Positions 27,466 to 36,914 of a stretch of 64,000 nt of DNA are shown piece by piece. Source of the stretch: Corynebacterium argentoratense DSM 44202. Lineage in GTDB: Bacteria > Actinomycetota > Actinomycetes > Mycobacteriales > Mycobacteriaceae. Each line of letters begins with the position of its first letter. Within the stretch, counting starts at the first letter, position 1. The stretch spans positions 248,001 through 312,000 of the forward strand of contig NC_022198.1 in the NCBI RefSeq assembly GCF_000590555.1, written 5' to 3'. The translations under genes were made by a program, and so were the position numbers. Below the pieces are notes generated by a model that searched no databases, was not told the origin of the DNA, and saw only the letters and a list, made by a program, of their open reading frames with translations.

Positions 27466-29154
27466 GTGAGTGAAGAGGACGCAACCGAATCCGGTTCGAG
27501 CAGCAAAAAGGTCATCGCAGTTATCGCGGCGGTGGTGCTATTACTGCTTGGGGCGACGGGCGCTGCAGCATATTTCATGATCAACAAGTCCAACAGTCAG
27601 GCGGATGCTCCGAAGGTCTTGACCGTCACCACGCAGGATATCGAAAACACCATCCCGGTTAGCGGCACAATTGACGCCGCGAAATCCGTAAAGGTCTACA
27701 CGAAGATCACCGGCCCGGTCCAGCAGGTCAATGTTGAAGCCGGACAGCGGGTTAATGAAGGCCAGCTGCTCGCGGTGTTGGATGTCAGCCAGCAGGAGCG
27801 CGAGCTGCGCACCCAAAAGGCGCAGGAAGCTAACGCCCTAATTGAGGCGATGACGGCCGTCGAAAATGCCCAAGAGGACTACAACGACTACGCCCAATTG
27901 CTGGATCAGGGGATGTCGCCTGAACTCACGAGCGCACAGGCAGCCGCGCGCAGCGCCGACAATGCTTATGACGTTGCTCAGCGTGAATTCGATCTGGTGC
28001 GTAGCCGCACGGATGCTGGCCGTAACCCCGACCTCGTTTCCCGCGAGCAAGCCATCGAGTCCGCCCGCTCCGGATTGTTTAGTGCTTCCCTTGGCCTGGC
28101 CCGTACTGGCGTGAACCTCTCCAACAACGCCCCGATCGGCGAGACCCCCGACCAGTCGATCTCTGATGAGGCAGCCCAGGCAGCCAACGGCATCATCGGC
28201 GCACTCGACCAAGTCAATAGCTGGAATGACGCCCATCGCGCGCTCAACGAGCAGCAGCAGGCCTACAATGATGCGCTCGCCCGGGTGGACCTGGACCTTT
28301 ACAAGCAGCAAAAAGCTGTCGCGGAAGCCTTCGAGGTGAAACGCGAAGCCAACACCAACCTTGAGGTCGCACGTTTCAACGTCAACAAGACCCTTAAAGA
28401 CAAGCAGCGCGCCCTCAACCAAGCTGAGCGCCAGGCCAATGCCACGCGCACCGTTCAAGGTAACGGAACCGAAGCTCTCGAGCTCGACATCAACGACAAG
28501 GATGTGTACGCACCCTTCAGCGGTCTCGTGACCACCGTCGAGGCAGAGCAGGGCAAGCCTGCCGCGGGTGCGCTGCTCACCGTGGTCGACGACTCCAAGC
28601 TACTGATCCGCGCGGTCCTCAAAGAAGCGGACATCCCGAAGATCAAGCCTGGGCAGGAAGTCACCTTTACTACCCCCGCCACCGGCTACGAGCGCTACAC
28701 CGGCAAGGTCAAGAGCGTCTCCAGCGTCGCCCAGGCAGCCGTTCAGACCACAGGCGACAAGAACGCGTCGGTCGCTCAACCCAACCCTGGTGACTCCAAG
28801 CCGGACTTCCCCGTCGTCATCGAAGTCACCGGCAAAAAGGACGGCCTGCTAATCGGCGGAAACGCCAAGATGCAGATCGTGGCACAGAAGGAAACCGGAG
28901 TCATCTCCGTTCCCCGCGACGTCATTTTTGATGGAGACGAAAAAGAGCAGCGCTCCGTCCTGGTTGCTGTCCCTAAGGGCGAGGGCAGCGACGAATACAC
29001 CATCGAAAAGCGCGACGTGAAGGTTTCCAAGAAGATGGATTTTGACGTCGTTATTTCCTCAGGTCTGAAGGAAGGCGACAAGGTCCTCACTGATCCCGGT
29101 AGCTACCGCGACAAAGTAGGCGAGACCGTCACCCTCAAGGAAGACAATGAGTAA
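27466..29154 (+). CDS. HlyD/MacA-type periplasmic adaptor of an ABC exporter
   Basis: 562 residues. One N-terminal membrane anchor (VIAVIAAVVLLLLGATG), then a split lipoyl domain (GPVQQVNVEAGQRVNEGQLL and KDVYAPFSGLVTTVEAEQGK) around a long coiled coil (~130-330, rich in Q, A, E), then a beta-barrel domain. This is the membrane-fusion subunit that links a MacB-type ABC pump to export across the envelope. GTG 27466 is preferred, with GGGGAG at 27454; the ATG at 27364 lies inside the rplE terminator. Overlaps the ATPase gene by 8 bp. Substrate unknown (antibiotic, lipid or peptide). Confidence 0.88.
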   Translation: MSEEDATESGSSSKKVIAVIAAVVLLLLGATGAAAYFMINKSNSQADAPKVLTVTTQDIENTIPVSGTIDAAKSVKVYTKITGPVQQVNVEAGQRVNEGQLLAVLDVSQQERELRTQKAQEANALIEAMTAVENAQEDYNDYAQLLDQGMSPELTSAQAAARSADNAYDVAQREFDLVRSRTDAGRNPDLVSREQAIESARSGLFSASLGLARTGVNLSNNAPIGETPDQSISDEAAQAANGIIGALDQVNSWNDAHRALNEQQQAYNDALARVDLDLYKQQKAVAEAFEVKREANTNLEVARFNVNKTLKDKQRALNQAERQANATRTVQGNGTEALELDINDKDVYAPFSGLVTTVEAEQGKPAAGALLTVVDDSKLLIRAVLKEADIPKIKPGQEVTFTTPATGYERYTGKVKSVSSVAQAAVQTTGDKNASVAQPNPGDSKPDFPVVIEVTGKKDGLLIGGNAKMQIVAQKETGVISVPRDVIFDGDEKEQRSVLVAVPKGEGSDEYTIEKRDVKVSKKMDFDVVISSGLKEGDKVLTDPGSYRDKVGETVTLKEDNE

Positions 29155-29857
29155 CGACGTCGACCTGCTGCTAGCGCTGCGCGGGGTGACGAAAACATTC
29201 AACCCGGGAACCCCGAGCGAACTGACGGTGATCCCCGGGCTCGATATGGATGTCGCGCGCGGAGAATTCGTGTCCGTCGTGGGTGCCTCCGGTTGCGGAA
29301 AGTCAACGCTGATGAACATCATCGGCCTGTTGGACAAGCCAACCACCGGCGGATACTGGTTTAACGGCGTCAACATGCTGGAACTTCACGACAATGAGCT
29401 TGCCCATTACCGCAGTGAAAACATTGGATTCGTCTTCCAGAACTTCAGCCTGATCGGCCGCATCAGCGCACAAAAGAATGTCGAGCTGCCCATGATGTAC
29501 GCAGGCATGGGGCGTAAAGAACGCGCCGACCGTGCCCGCGAACTGCTTGACATGGTCGGCATGGGTGACAGGCTTGGACACCAGCCCAACCAATTGTCGG
29601 GTGGGCAGAAGCAGCGCGTTGCCATCGCCCGGGCGCTCGCCAACAACCCAGACTTGTTACTGGCGGACGAGCCCACCGGTGCACTCGACTCCTCCACCGG
29701 CCGTCTGGTGATGGACCTGTTCCACGATCTCAACCAGACGCACGGTAAAACCATCGTCTTCATTACCCACAACCCCGAACTCGCGGACGAAACCGAACGA
29801 GTCATCACGATGATCGACGGTCGCGTCGACAACGCCACACTCCTGGGGGCGCAATGA
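29147..29857 (+). CDS. ABC exporter ATPase, MacB/LolD type
   Basis: 236 residues, stand-alone nucleotide-binding subunit. Walker A GASGCGKST, Q-loop VFQNFSL, signature LSGGQKQRVAIARAL, Walker B LLADEPTGALD and H-loop FITHNPEL are all intact. Encoded between adaptor and permease with ATGA overlaps on both sides, so the three are made as one complex. Confidence 0.93.
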   Translation: MSNDVDLLLALRGVTKTFNPGTPSELTVIPGLDMDVARGEFVSVVGASGCGKSTLMNIIGLLDKPTTGGYWFNGVNMLELHDNELAHYRSENIGFVFQNFSLIGRISAQKNVELPMMYAGMGRKERADRARELLDMVGMGDRLGHQPNQLSGGQKQRVAIARALANNPDLLLADEPTGALDSSTGRLVMDLFHDLNQTHGKTIVFITHNPELADETERVITMIDGRVDNATLLGAQ

Positions 29858-31152
29858 AACTCGGCGAAGCATTTTTGATGGCCCTCGGCAGCCTGAAACG
29901 CAACGGGCTGCGATCCTTGCTGACGTTGCTGGGCGTCATCATCGGTATTGCGGCAGTGATCACCATCCTCACCCTGGGTGCTGCGGCAAGCCAGAAAATG
30001 ATAAACTCCATCAACAGCATTGGCGGCAGTGACTTCCAAGTGGCTGTGGAGGCGCGGCCCAAAGAAGGCCAGGGCGATAACGAGGGTAACCCGAACACTA
30101 ACTTCTACATGGATTCGGCCACTATTCCCGATAGCAGCCGCATCACGCCCGAGATGGTGGACAAGCTGCGGCTGCGTTTCGGCGATGACCTCTACGGCGT
30201 CACGGTCGCTGGATTCGGTGGCTTCAGTGGCCAGGCGGTCGATCCCAACGCATTTGATGCATTGTCGGCCGACCCGATCGACCTGTCGGTGACAGGCGTT
30301 GGTCCCGATTACTTCAAGATGAACGACAAGCATGTCGAGTTTGGTCGCGAAATCACGCAGGAAGACATCGACTCAGAGGCGAACGTCACCGTCATCTCTC
30401 ATGAGGTTTTCACGAAGATGTATGACAGCGACCCACAGCGTGCACTGGGCTCCAGCATTCAATTCGATGGCCCCTTCGGCACCGAATTGTTCACCGTTGT
30501 TGGCGTGACCGCGGGCTCGTCCGGCGGCATGTTCAGCTTCGACTTCGACGAGCTTTTCGCCCCTTACACGGTGGTGAATAAGTACAAAAATGAGGCCAAC
30601 GCTTGGCCCTCCATTGGTGTTCGCCCAGCACCGGGTGTAGATTCGGAGGAATTTGGCAAGAAGCTGCAGCGCTTCTTCGATGCCATGTATGAGGATGACG
30701 CCGCGGCGCAGGTAAAGGTTCGCGACAGCAAATCGGAACTGCAAACGTTGCAGAAAATCCTGACCATGATCAGCGTGGTGATTTCTTCCATTGCAGGTAT
30801 CTCACTGTTGGTGGGCGGCATTGGCATCATGAACATCATGCTCGTGACAGTTACCGAGCGCACGAGCGAGATCGGTATCCGCAAGGCCGTTGGTGCAACC
30901 ACCCGCGACATTCGTGTCCAATTTGTGGTCGAAGCCATGATTATCTGCCTCATGGGTGGGATCATCGGCATCATCATCGGCACGGTGTTTGGTGTTGGCG
31001 GCGCGATGGTGATGAAGGAGTTCGTCCTGCCACCCGTGTGGGGCATTATCGCATCCTTGTTGATTTCGCTGCTCATTGGTGTGTTCTTTGGCTTCTATCC
31101 GGCAAACAAAGCCGCCAAGCTCAACCCCATCGATGCGCTGCGCCACGAGTAG
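29854..31152 (+). CDS. ABC exporter permease, MacB/FtsX type
   Basis: 432 residues. N-terminal helix (LLTLLGVIIGIAAVITILTL), a large extracytoplasmic MacB periplasmic-core domain (~50-285), and three C-terminal helices of the FtsX fold (GGIGIMNIMLVTVTERTSEIG, MIICLMGGIIGIIIGTV, ASLLISLLIGVFFG). The TERTxEIGIRKAVGA motif is the MacB coupling region. Works with the two upstream products as a mechanotransmission-type exporter. Confidence 0.92.
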   Translation: MKLGEAFLMALGSLKRNGLRSLLTLLGVIIGIAAVITILTLGAAASQKMINSINSIGGSDFQVAVEARPKEGQGDNEGNPNTNFYMDSATIPDSSRITPEMVDKLRLRFGDDLYGVTVAGFGGFSGQAVDPNAFDALSADPIDLSVTGVGPDYFKMNDKHVEFGREITQEDIDSEANVTVISHEVFTKMYDSDPQRALGSSIQFDGPFGTELFTVVGVTAGSSGGMFSFDFDELFAPYTVVNKYKNEANAWPSIGVRPAPGVDSEEFGKKLQRFFDAMYEDDAAAQVKVRDSKSELQTLQKILTMISVVISSIAGISLLVGGIGIMNIMLVTVTERTSEIGIRKAVGATTRDIRVQFVVEAMIICLMGGIIGIIIGTVFGVGGAMVMKEFVLPPVWGIIASLLISLLIGVFFGFYPANKAAKLNPIDALRHE

Positions 31153-31218
31153 GCCAGCACCTCACAAGGGGGGTAGAGGCCTTGACCTTTCTCACTGGGT
31201 TGCGTTGAATCGATAACC

Positions 31219-32235
31219 GTGACTACTTTTTCCCGCACGAAGCTCACCGCAAAGCTTGCCACTGCACTTGGGGCAGTGGCACTAGTGACCGCTGGCTGTT
31301 CAGTATGCTCACCCACCGGTGGTGCTCCCGTAGGTGGAGCCGCCTCTGGTGGGGCAGGAGGGGGTGTGGACACCGACCGCGCAGTGGTCGCCATGGTCAG
31401 CCATGGCGCGCCCGGTGACACCTTCTGGGACCTCGTGCGCAAGGGGGCCGAGGACGCAGCCAAGAAAGACAACATCGAACTGCGCTACTCGTCTGACCCT
31501 CAGGCACCCAACCAAGCCAACCTGGTGCAGTCGGCTATTGACTCCGGTGTCGACGGCATCGCGGTCACCCTGCCTAACGCCCAAGCTATTGGGCCTGCAG
31601 CCAAAGCCGCAGTTGATGCGGGCATCCCTGTCGTCGGGCTTAACGCTGGCATGAATGACTACCAAGACTATGGTCTCACCGGATTCTTCGGCCAAGACGA
31701 AAAAGTTGCCGGCACGCTCGCAGGCGAACGCCTCAAAGAAGAAGGCGCCAAAAAAGTACTCTGCGTCATTCACGAACAAGGCAACTCCTCCCAAGAAGCG
31801 CGCTGCCAGGGCGTCAAAGACGGTGCCGGCGCGAATGTTGAAAACCTGTACGTTAACGGTCAAGACCTGACCAGCGTGACGTCAACAATCCAAGCGAAGC
31901 TGGCACAGGATCCCAGCGTGGATTACGTCATGAGCTTGGTCGCCCCCGTCGGTCTGGCTGCGGTGAACTCCGTGAAGGACGCAGGCTCCCAAGCCAAGGT
32001 CGCTACCTTCGACACCAACGCTGAACTCGTAGAGGCCATCAAGGACGGGCGCATCCGCTTTGCTGTCGACCAGCAGCCCTACGTCCAGGGCTACATGGCT
32101 GTCGATTCCTTGTGGCTGGCGATGCGCAACGGCTCTACGATCGGCGGTGGACGTCCGGTCTACACTGGTCCGGCATTCGTCGATAAGGGCAACGTGGACA
32201 AGATCGAAGAAGCCGCGAAGGCCGGACTGCGATGA
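31219..32235 (+). CDS. CUT2-type sugar ABC transporter, substrate-binding lipoprotein
   Basis: 338 residues. Lipobox VTAGC gives lipidated Cys27; a Gly-rich linker follows, then a ribose-binding-protein fold (Peripla_BP_4): AMVSHGAPGDTFWDLVRKGA, SAIDSGVDGIAVTLPN and KVATFDTNAELVEAI. Likely ligand is a pentose, polyol or similar monosaccharide; no catabolic gene nearby narrows it. The GTG has no ribosome-binding site. A candidate promoter TTGACC-N17-TTGAAT (31182-31210) would start the mRNA at or next to the GTG, so it may be leaderless. Confidence 0.85.
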   Translation: MTTFSRTKLTAKLATALGAVALVTAGCSVCSPTGGAPVGGAASGGAGGGVDTDRAVVAMVSHGAPGDTFWDLVRKGAEDAAKKDNIELRYSSDPQAPNQANLVQSAIDSGVDGIAVTLPNAQAIGPAAKAAVDAGIPVVGLNAGMNDYQDYGLTGFFGQDEKVAGTLAGERLKEEGAKKVLCVIHEQGNSSQEARCQGVKDGAGANVENLYVNGQDLTSVTSTIQAKLAQDPSVDYVMSLVAPVGLAAVNSVKDAGSQAKVATFDTNAELVEAIKDGRIRFAVDQQPYVQGYMAVDSLWLAMRNGSTIGGGRPVYTGPAFVDKGNVDKIEEAAKAGLR

Positions 32236-33320
32236 GCGAAGCACTCCGACGCTACAAAGCGCAGCGCCACCCCGCGCCCGAATCCGCCCCGGTTGCACCC
32301 GTGACCAAAGACGGACGGGCGAAAGAACGCACCCTGTGGGGCCGCATCATCCGGCGCCCCGAACTCGCGTCCTTTCTCGGCGCGGTACTGATCTTCGCTC
32401 TGTTCATGGTGGTTGCCCCGCCGTTCAGGAGCTTGGACGCTATGGCCACCGTGCTGTACGCATCCTCCACCATGGGCATCATGGCTCTGGCAGTGGGCAT
32501 GCTGATGATCGGTGACGAGTTCGACCTGTCCAGCGGCGTGGCGGTGACCTCCACGGCGTTGGCAGCGTCAATGATTAACTACAACGGCCACTTCAACTCG
32601 TGGGTTGGCGTGGTGCTGTCCCTCTTTTTCGCCCTGGGTATCGGTGCCTTCAATGGCTTCCTCGTGACCCGGACGGGTATCCCTAGCTTCCTGATTACCC
32701 TGTCTGCGTTCCTATCACTGCAGGGTCTGAACTTGGCTATCACCAAGATGGTCGCAGGTACTGTCGCGACCCCCACCATCGCCGACATGGCCGGTTTTGA
32801 TACCGCGCACAAGGTGTTCGCATCTTCCTTCCACATCGGGTCGGTGTCGATCAAGGTCACCATCTTGTGGTGGGTCCTGTTTGTCGCCATCGCGAGTTTT
32901 GTTCTGTACAAGACCCGCTTTGGTAACTGGGTGTTCGCCGTCGGTGGCGACAAAAACGCCGCGCACGCCGTCGGTGTGCCCGTCAACCGCGTGAAGATTT
33001 ACCTGTTCATGTTCGTCGGGTTTGCTGCGTGGTTTGTCGGTATGCACAACCTCTTCGCCTTCGACTCCATCCAGGCAGGCCAGGGCGTGGGCAATGAGTT
33101 CCTCTACATCATTGCCGCAGTCATCGGAGGTTGCGCGCTGACCGGTGGTAAAGGGACCGCAGTGGGTACCGCTATCGGCGCCCTCATTTTTGGCATGACC
33201 AACCAAGGTATCGTCTACGCCGGTTGGAACCCCGACTGGTTCAAGTTCTTCCTTGGCGCCATGCTGCTGTTCGCAGTCCTCACCAACAACGCTGTGTCCG
33301 CAGTGACGGAGAAACGCTAA
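32232..33320 (+). CDS. CUT2-type sugar ABC transporter permease
   Basis: 362 residues, RbsC family. A cytosolic N-terminal stretch (~1-45) precedes 9-10 membrane helices. Family motifs: GDEFDLSSGVAVTSTALAAS, GFLVTRTGIPSFLITLSAF and GGCALTGGKGTAVGTAIGAL. Start overlaps the binding-protein stop (ATGA); the stop overlaps the ATPase start (TAATG). Confidence 0.92.
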   Translation: MSEALRRYKAQRHPAPESAPVAPVTKDGRAKERTLWGRIIRRPELASFLGAVLIFALFMVVAPPFRSLDAMATVLYASSTMGIMALAVGMLMIGDEFDLSSGVAVTSTALAASMINYNGHFNSWVGVVLSLFFALGIGAFNGFLVTRTGIPSFLITLSAFLSLQGLNLAITKMVAGTVATPTIADMAGFDTAHKVFASSFHIGSVSIKVTILWWVLFVAIASFVLYKTRFGNWVFAVGGDKNAAHAVGVPVNRVKIYLFMFVGFAAWFVGMHNLFAFDSIQAGQGVGNEFLYIIAAVIGGCALTGGKGTAVGTAIGALIFGMTNQGIVYAGWNPDWFKFFLGAMLLFAVLTNNAVSAVTEKR

Positions 33321-34123
33321 TGAGCACACCCAACACCACAACTAATGCTGTAAGCGACGAACAGCCGATCGTGTGCCTGCGCGGCGTCGACAAATCCTAC
33401 GGCCACTTCGACGCCCTCAGCGATATCAACTTGGAGATTTACCCCGGCACCGTCACCTGCATCCTGGGTGACAACGGTGCGGGCAAATCAACTCTCATTA
33501 AGATTTTGTCCGGCCTGCACCGCGCTACACGCGGAGACGTGCTGGTCGATGGCAAAGAACAGATCTTCAAAAACCCCGCGGATGCTTTGAAAGCCGGCAT
33601 CGCGACCGTGTATCAGGATCTCGCCGTGGTTCCCACCATGCCTGTGTGGCGCAACTTCTTCCTCGGACAAGAACTGGTCAGCCAACCATTCGGTCGACTG
33701 AAGATCAATGAAATGCGACAGATCTGCCGCGAGCAGCTCGGTGGTCTAGGCATCGACATCCCTGACATCGACGTGCAGATCCGCCACCTGTCCGGCGGAC
33801 AGCGGCAGGTTGTGGCGATTTCGCGCGCGATCTACTTCGGCGCCCGCGTCGTCATTCTAGATGAGCCGACCGCCGCGCTCGGTGTGAAGCAGTCCGGGAT
33901 GGTGCTGAAGTTCGTGGGGGAGGCGCGCGAGCGGGGCATCGCCGTCGTGCTGATCACCCACAACCCGCACCATGCGCATCTGGTGGGCGACCAGTTCAGC
34001 ATCCTGAAGCTTGGGCGCCAGGTATTGTCCGCGCCCCGTGACGAGGTCACCCTCGAGGAGCTCACCCAGCAGATGGCCGGTGGTGGCGAGCTAGAGGCTC
34101 TAGAACACGAGCTGCACCGCTAA
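33320..34123 (+). CDS. CUT2-type sugar ABC transporter ATPase, single-domain
   Basis: 267 residues with one ATPase domain: Walker A GDNGAGKST, signature LSGGQRQVVAISRAI, Walker B VVILDEPTAALG. Most CUT2 ATPases (RbsA type) are ~500-residue tandem fusions; here only one half exists, as in FrcA-type systems, so it should act as a homodimer. ATG 33320 is chosen by the TAATG overlap with the permease; longer frames run inside that gene. Confidence 0.9.
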   Translation: MSTPNTTTNAVSDEQPIVCLRGVDKSYGHFDALSDINLEIYPGTVTCILGDNGAGKSTLIKILSGLHRATRGDVLVDGKEQIFKNPADALKAGIATVYQDLAVVPTMPVWRNFFLGQELVSQPFGRLKINEMRQICREQLGGLGIDIPDIDVQIRHLSGGQRQVVAISRAIYFGARVVILDEPTAALGVKQSGMVLKFVGEARERGIAVVLITHNPHHAHLVGDQFSILKLGRQVLSAPRDEVTLEELTQQMAGGGELEALEHELHR

Positions 34124-34132
34124 GGTCTTATC

Positions 34133-34294
34133 GTGTCTGCCCACTCTTGTGCGGTGCGGATGTATCCCGCGGCGTCGAAGGTAGGGGAGATAGCTTTCTG
34201 CAGGATAAACCCCTGGTCGGTACCGGTCATCGCCGGCCGCATGACCGGCACCGCAGCCGTAGACGCCGACGGTTCTGTGCGCGTGATTGGCTAA
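34133..34294 (+). pseudogene. Short unidentified coding remnant
   Basis: A 53-codon frame from GTG 34133 reads ...GEIAFCRINPWSVPVIAGR then MTGTAAVDADGSVRVIG. Composition is protein-like (no shadow of a gene on the other strand), but I do not recognise it and no ribosome-binding site precedes it. It could be the tail of a lost gene from the sugar-transport operon. Confidence 0.3.
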
Positions 34295-34299
34295 TTAGG

Positions 34300-34357
34300 G
34301 GAGCGCGGCTAGCCGGGGTGCCGATCTAGCCGGGTCGCGGGCTAGCTGTAGCGCTCC
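34300..34357. terminator. Convergent hairpin, sugar operon / nitroreductase
   Basis: GGAGCGCGGCTAGC at 34300-34313 pairs with the 3' end of the nitroreductase gene at 34341-34357 (GCTAGC-GCGCTCC, small bulge). No T-tract, so termination is uncertain. Confidence 0.45.
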
Positions 34358-34944
34358 TCCACACGACGTGAAGCCTGACGCCCCGGGTGCTTGGCGGTTG
34401 CTGCCGGGTGTCCCATCGCTACAACCAAACCAATGGCACGATCCTCTCGGCCGCCCAGGCCGATGATCTCCTTCACCTTCTCCTCATCCCAACCCGTCGT
34501 CGGACTGGTCGCCAACCCCTCCGCACTCGCCGCAACGAGGGCAAAACCCGCGGCAAGCATTGCATCCTTCAACGCATTCTCGCGCAAGGCTGCAGGTGAA
34601 GCAGCAGCCTTGATCTTCTCGACACTCGCAAGATAATCCGCAGGCAGGATCTCCGCGGCGTCATCAGGTACAGCCTCCGCGCGCGCAACGAACACAAGCA
34701 CAGTATCCGCCGCCGCAAACTGGGGCTGTTGGGAGGAATCCGTCAACGCCTGCTTAACCTCCGGATCCCGCACCACCACGACGTCACGAAGCTGCAGGTT
34801 AAACGCACTCGGCGCTTCGAGGGCCGCGCTCACCACGCGGTCGAGGACCTCCTGGGTGATCGGCTCCGTCGTGTACTCGCGGATAGCGCGGCGATTATTG
34901 ATGGCGGTGTAAACATCGGTAGACAAAGGTTCCTCCAGGATCAT
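34342..34944 (-). CDS. Nitroreductase-family flavoprotein
   Basis: 200 residues, complete. NRRAIREYTTEPITQEVLDR is the FMN-phosphate Arg motif at the N-terminus; SAALEAPSAFNLQLRDVVVV the dimer/FMN segment; GLGGREDRAIGLVVAMGHP the C-terminal FMN contact. Such enzymes use NAD(P)H to reduce quinones or nitro compounds; the substrate is unknown. ATG 34944 with AAAGG upstream is preferred over a longer frame to 35124, which runs through the palindromic repeats. Confidence 0.88.
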   Translation of the reverse strand: MILEEPLSTDVYTAINNRRAIREYTTEPITQEVLDRVVSAALEAPSAFNLQLRDVVVVRDPEVKQALTDSSQQPQFAAADTVLVFVARAEAVPDDAAEILPADYLASVEKIKAAASPAALRENALKDAMLAAGFALVAASAEGLATSPTTGWDEEKVKEIIGLGGREDRAIGLVVAMGHPAATAKHPGRQASRRVEERYS

Positions 34945-35021
34945 GGGATTGTGACCTTTCATGCAACGCACGCGCCGCCGGAATATTCCTTGTGCCGTCG
35001 GGTGGTTGGCTGTGGTGGGTG

Positions 35022-35104
35022 CCAAAATGTGTGCAACTTGGTCTGTTGGCGCTGCGTTTTCCCAGGTCGTGTTTTTGGGAGGGGGCAAAATGCACACATT
35101 TTGG
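35022..35104 (-). repeat. Palindromic intergenic element, copy C
   Basis: 83 bp. Arms CCAAAATGTGTGCA (35022-35035) and TGCACACATTTTGG (35091-35104) pair perfectly. On the minus strand the core CGACCTGGG is at 35069-35061, 35 nt from that end. Its right arm is also the left arm of copy E, so the two hairpins are mutually exclusive. Confidence 0.72.
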
Positions 35105-35178
35105 GTGGGTGGGCACCTCACCATCTATTTCCCCAGGTCGCCTAGAAAAGGTGGCCGCCCCACCCAATATTTATGCAT
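35090..35178 (-). repeat. Palindromic intergenic element, copy E (shares an arm with C)
   Basis: 89 bp. Arms 35090-35117 and 35150-35178 pair over about 22 of 28 positions (TTGGGTGGG block exact). Minus-strand core CGACCTGGG at 35140-35132, 38 nt in, followed by GGAAAT as in copy D. The remaining ~350 bp to rpsH carry its promoter and leader but no recognisable gene. Confidence 0.7.
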
Positions 35179-35527
35179 ACCCACCTCATCAGGTAGCCCC
35201 ATCACCCCCGCGAAAGGCAGCGTGCCCCCAAAGCGCCCCGCGGCGTCATTAATTAAAGCCAGGGCGCGCGCGAAAACGCCGCAGGCACTTGCGGCAACAA
35301 GCCCCGATGTCCTAAGATTGCCCGTTGGACTTGTGTGCCCAGCGCACATGCCCAATTTAAACGTAAACTCCTACTTTGTTGTAGGCCCCTCGCCCAACGG
35401 CGTCCGCCCCCTTTTGTTGGCAGCGAGCTTGACCGCTACTGAGCGACTCAAGCGATAAGTGGCCCGTGAAAAGGCGATAACGCCGGGTGAGAAGGAACCG
35501 CAACGAGAAAGGCATCAAGGTCGTCTT

Positions 35528-35926
35528 ATGACCATGACTGATCCCATTGCCGACATGCTGTCGCGCGTGCGCAACGCAAACAATGCGTACCACGACACCG
35601 TGTCCATGCCCTCCTCCAAGCTGAAGGTCAACATCGCCTCCATCTTGAAGTCCGAAGGCTACATCGCTGATTACACCGTCGAAGACGCCAAGGTCGGCAA
35701 GACCCTGACTCTCGAGCTGAAGTACGGCCGTAACCGCGAACGCTCCATCTCTGGCCTACGCCGCGTCTCCAAGCCGGGTCTGCGCGTGTACGCCAAGTCC
35801 ACCAACCTGCCGAAGGTTCTCGGCGGCCTGGGCGTGGCTATCATTTCCACCTCCCAGGGTCTGCTGACCGACCGTCAGGCTACCGAGAAGGGCGTAGGCG
35901 GAGAAGTTCTCGCCTACGTCTGGTAA
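35528..35926 (+). CDS. rpsH: 30S ribosomal protein S8
   Basis: 132 residues; central 16S-domain protein and, in many bacteria, the spc-operon repressor. [20 protein letters not shown] and [20 protein letters not shown] are diagnostic. ATG 35528 is chosen for the family N-terminus; ATG 35534 is equally possible. Opens the third ribosomal block. Confidence 0.97.
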   Translation: MTMTDPIADMLSRVRNANNAYHDTVSMPSSKLKVNIASILKSEGYIADYTVEDAKVGKTLTLELKYGRNRERSISGLRRVSKPGLRVYAKSTNLPKVLGGLGVAIISTSQGLLTDRQATEKGVGGEVLAYVW

Positions 35927-35942
35927 GGGAGGATTGAGATAA

Positions 35943-36479
35943 ATGTCGCGTATCGGTAAGAACCCCATCGCAATCCCCAGCGGAGTTGAAATCAAGCTCG
36001 ACGGCCAGCACGTCGAGGTCAAGGGCCCCAAGGGTACCTTGAGCCAGGACATCCCCGCCCCGATCGTCGTCGCACAGCAGGACAACGAAATCGTTGTCAC
36101 CCGCCCCGACGACAACCGCAAGAACCGTGCACTCCACGGTCTGTCGCGCTCGCTGATCAACAACATGGTTGTTGGTGTCACCGAGGGCTACACCATCAAG
36201 ATGGAAATCTTCGGTGTCGGTTACCGTGTCCAGGCCAAGGGCTCCAACCTGGAGTTCTCCCTGGGCTACAGCCACCCCATCCTGATCGAGGCTCCGGAAG
36301 GCATCAGCTTCGCAGTTGATGGCAACACCAAGTTCTCCATCACGGGTATCGACAAGCAAAAAGTCGGCCAGATCGCAGCTATCATCCGTCGTTTGCGCAA
36401 GGATGATCCTTACAAGGGTAAGGGCATCCGCTACGAGGGTGAGCAGATCCGCCGCAAGGTCGGAAAGACGGGTAAGTAA
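35943..36479 (+). CDS. rplF: 50S ribosomal protein L6
   Basis: 178 residues at the GTPase centre. [20 protein letters not shown] and the C-terminal [20 protein letters not shown] are conserved. GGGAGG upstream; last base shared with rplR. Confidence 0.98.
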   Translation: MSRIGKNPIAIPSGVEIKLDGQHVEVKGPKGTLSQDIPAPIVVAQQDNEIVVTRPDDNRKNRALHGLSRSLINNMVVGVTEGYTIKMEIFGVGYRVQAKGSNLEFSLGYSHPILIEAPEGISFAVDGNTKFSITGIDKQKVGQIAAIIRRLRKDDPYKGKGIRYEGEQIRRKVGKTGK

Positions 36480-36880
36480 TGAGCAACACTGCAGAAAACA
36501 AGCGCCTGCCCATCGGCAAGGACATTTCCACCCGACGCCGCGTCGCTCGCGCACGCCGCCACTTCCGTATCCGCAAGAACCTGCGTGGCACCGCCGAGAC
36601 CCCCCGTCTCGTCGTGCACCGCACCTCTCGCCACATGCACGTCCAGGTCATCGACGACCTGAAGGGCCACACCTTGGCCGCTGCTTCCACCATCGAAGCA
36701 GACGTGCGTGCACTCGAAGGTGACAAGAAGGCAAAGGCAGCTAAGGTTGGCCAGCTCATCGCTGAGCGCGCCAAGGCTGCTGGCATCGAAGCCATTGTCT
36801 TCGACCGTGCAGGTTACAAGTACCACGGCCGCGTTGCCGCTCTGGCTGACGCCGCACGTGAAGGTGGTCTGAAGTTCTAA
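36479..36880 (+). CDS. rplR: 50S ribosomal protein L18
   Basis: 133 residues; 5S rRNA-binding. [20 protein letters not shown] and [20 protein letters not shown] match the family. TAATG overlap with rplF. Confidence 0.98.
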   Translation: MSNTAENKRLPIGKDISTRRRVARARRHFRIRKNLRGTAETPRLVVHRTSRHMHVQVIDDLKGHTLAAASTIEADVRALEGDKKAKAAKVGQLIAERAKAAGIEAIVFDRAGYKYHGRVAALADAAREGGLKF

Positions 36881-36914
36881 TGATCACCAAAAACAACAAC
36901 GGAAGGACGGCGTA

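Noticed and set aside
34147..34329. 60-codon frame after the sugar ATPase
   Set aside because: It overlaps the more protein-like 34133-34294 frame and has no ribosome-binding site or motif.
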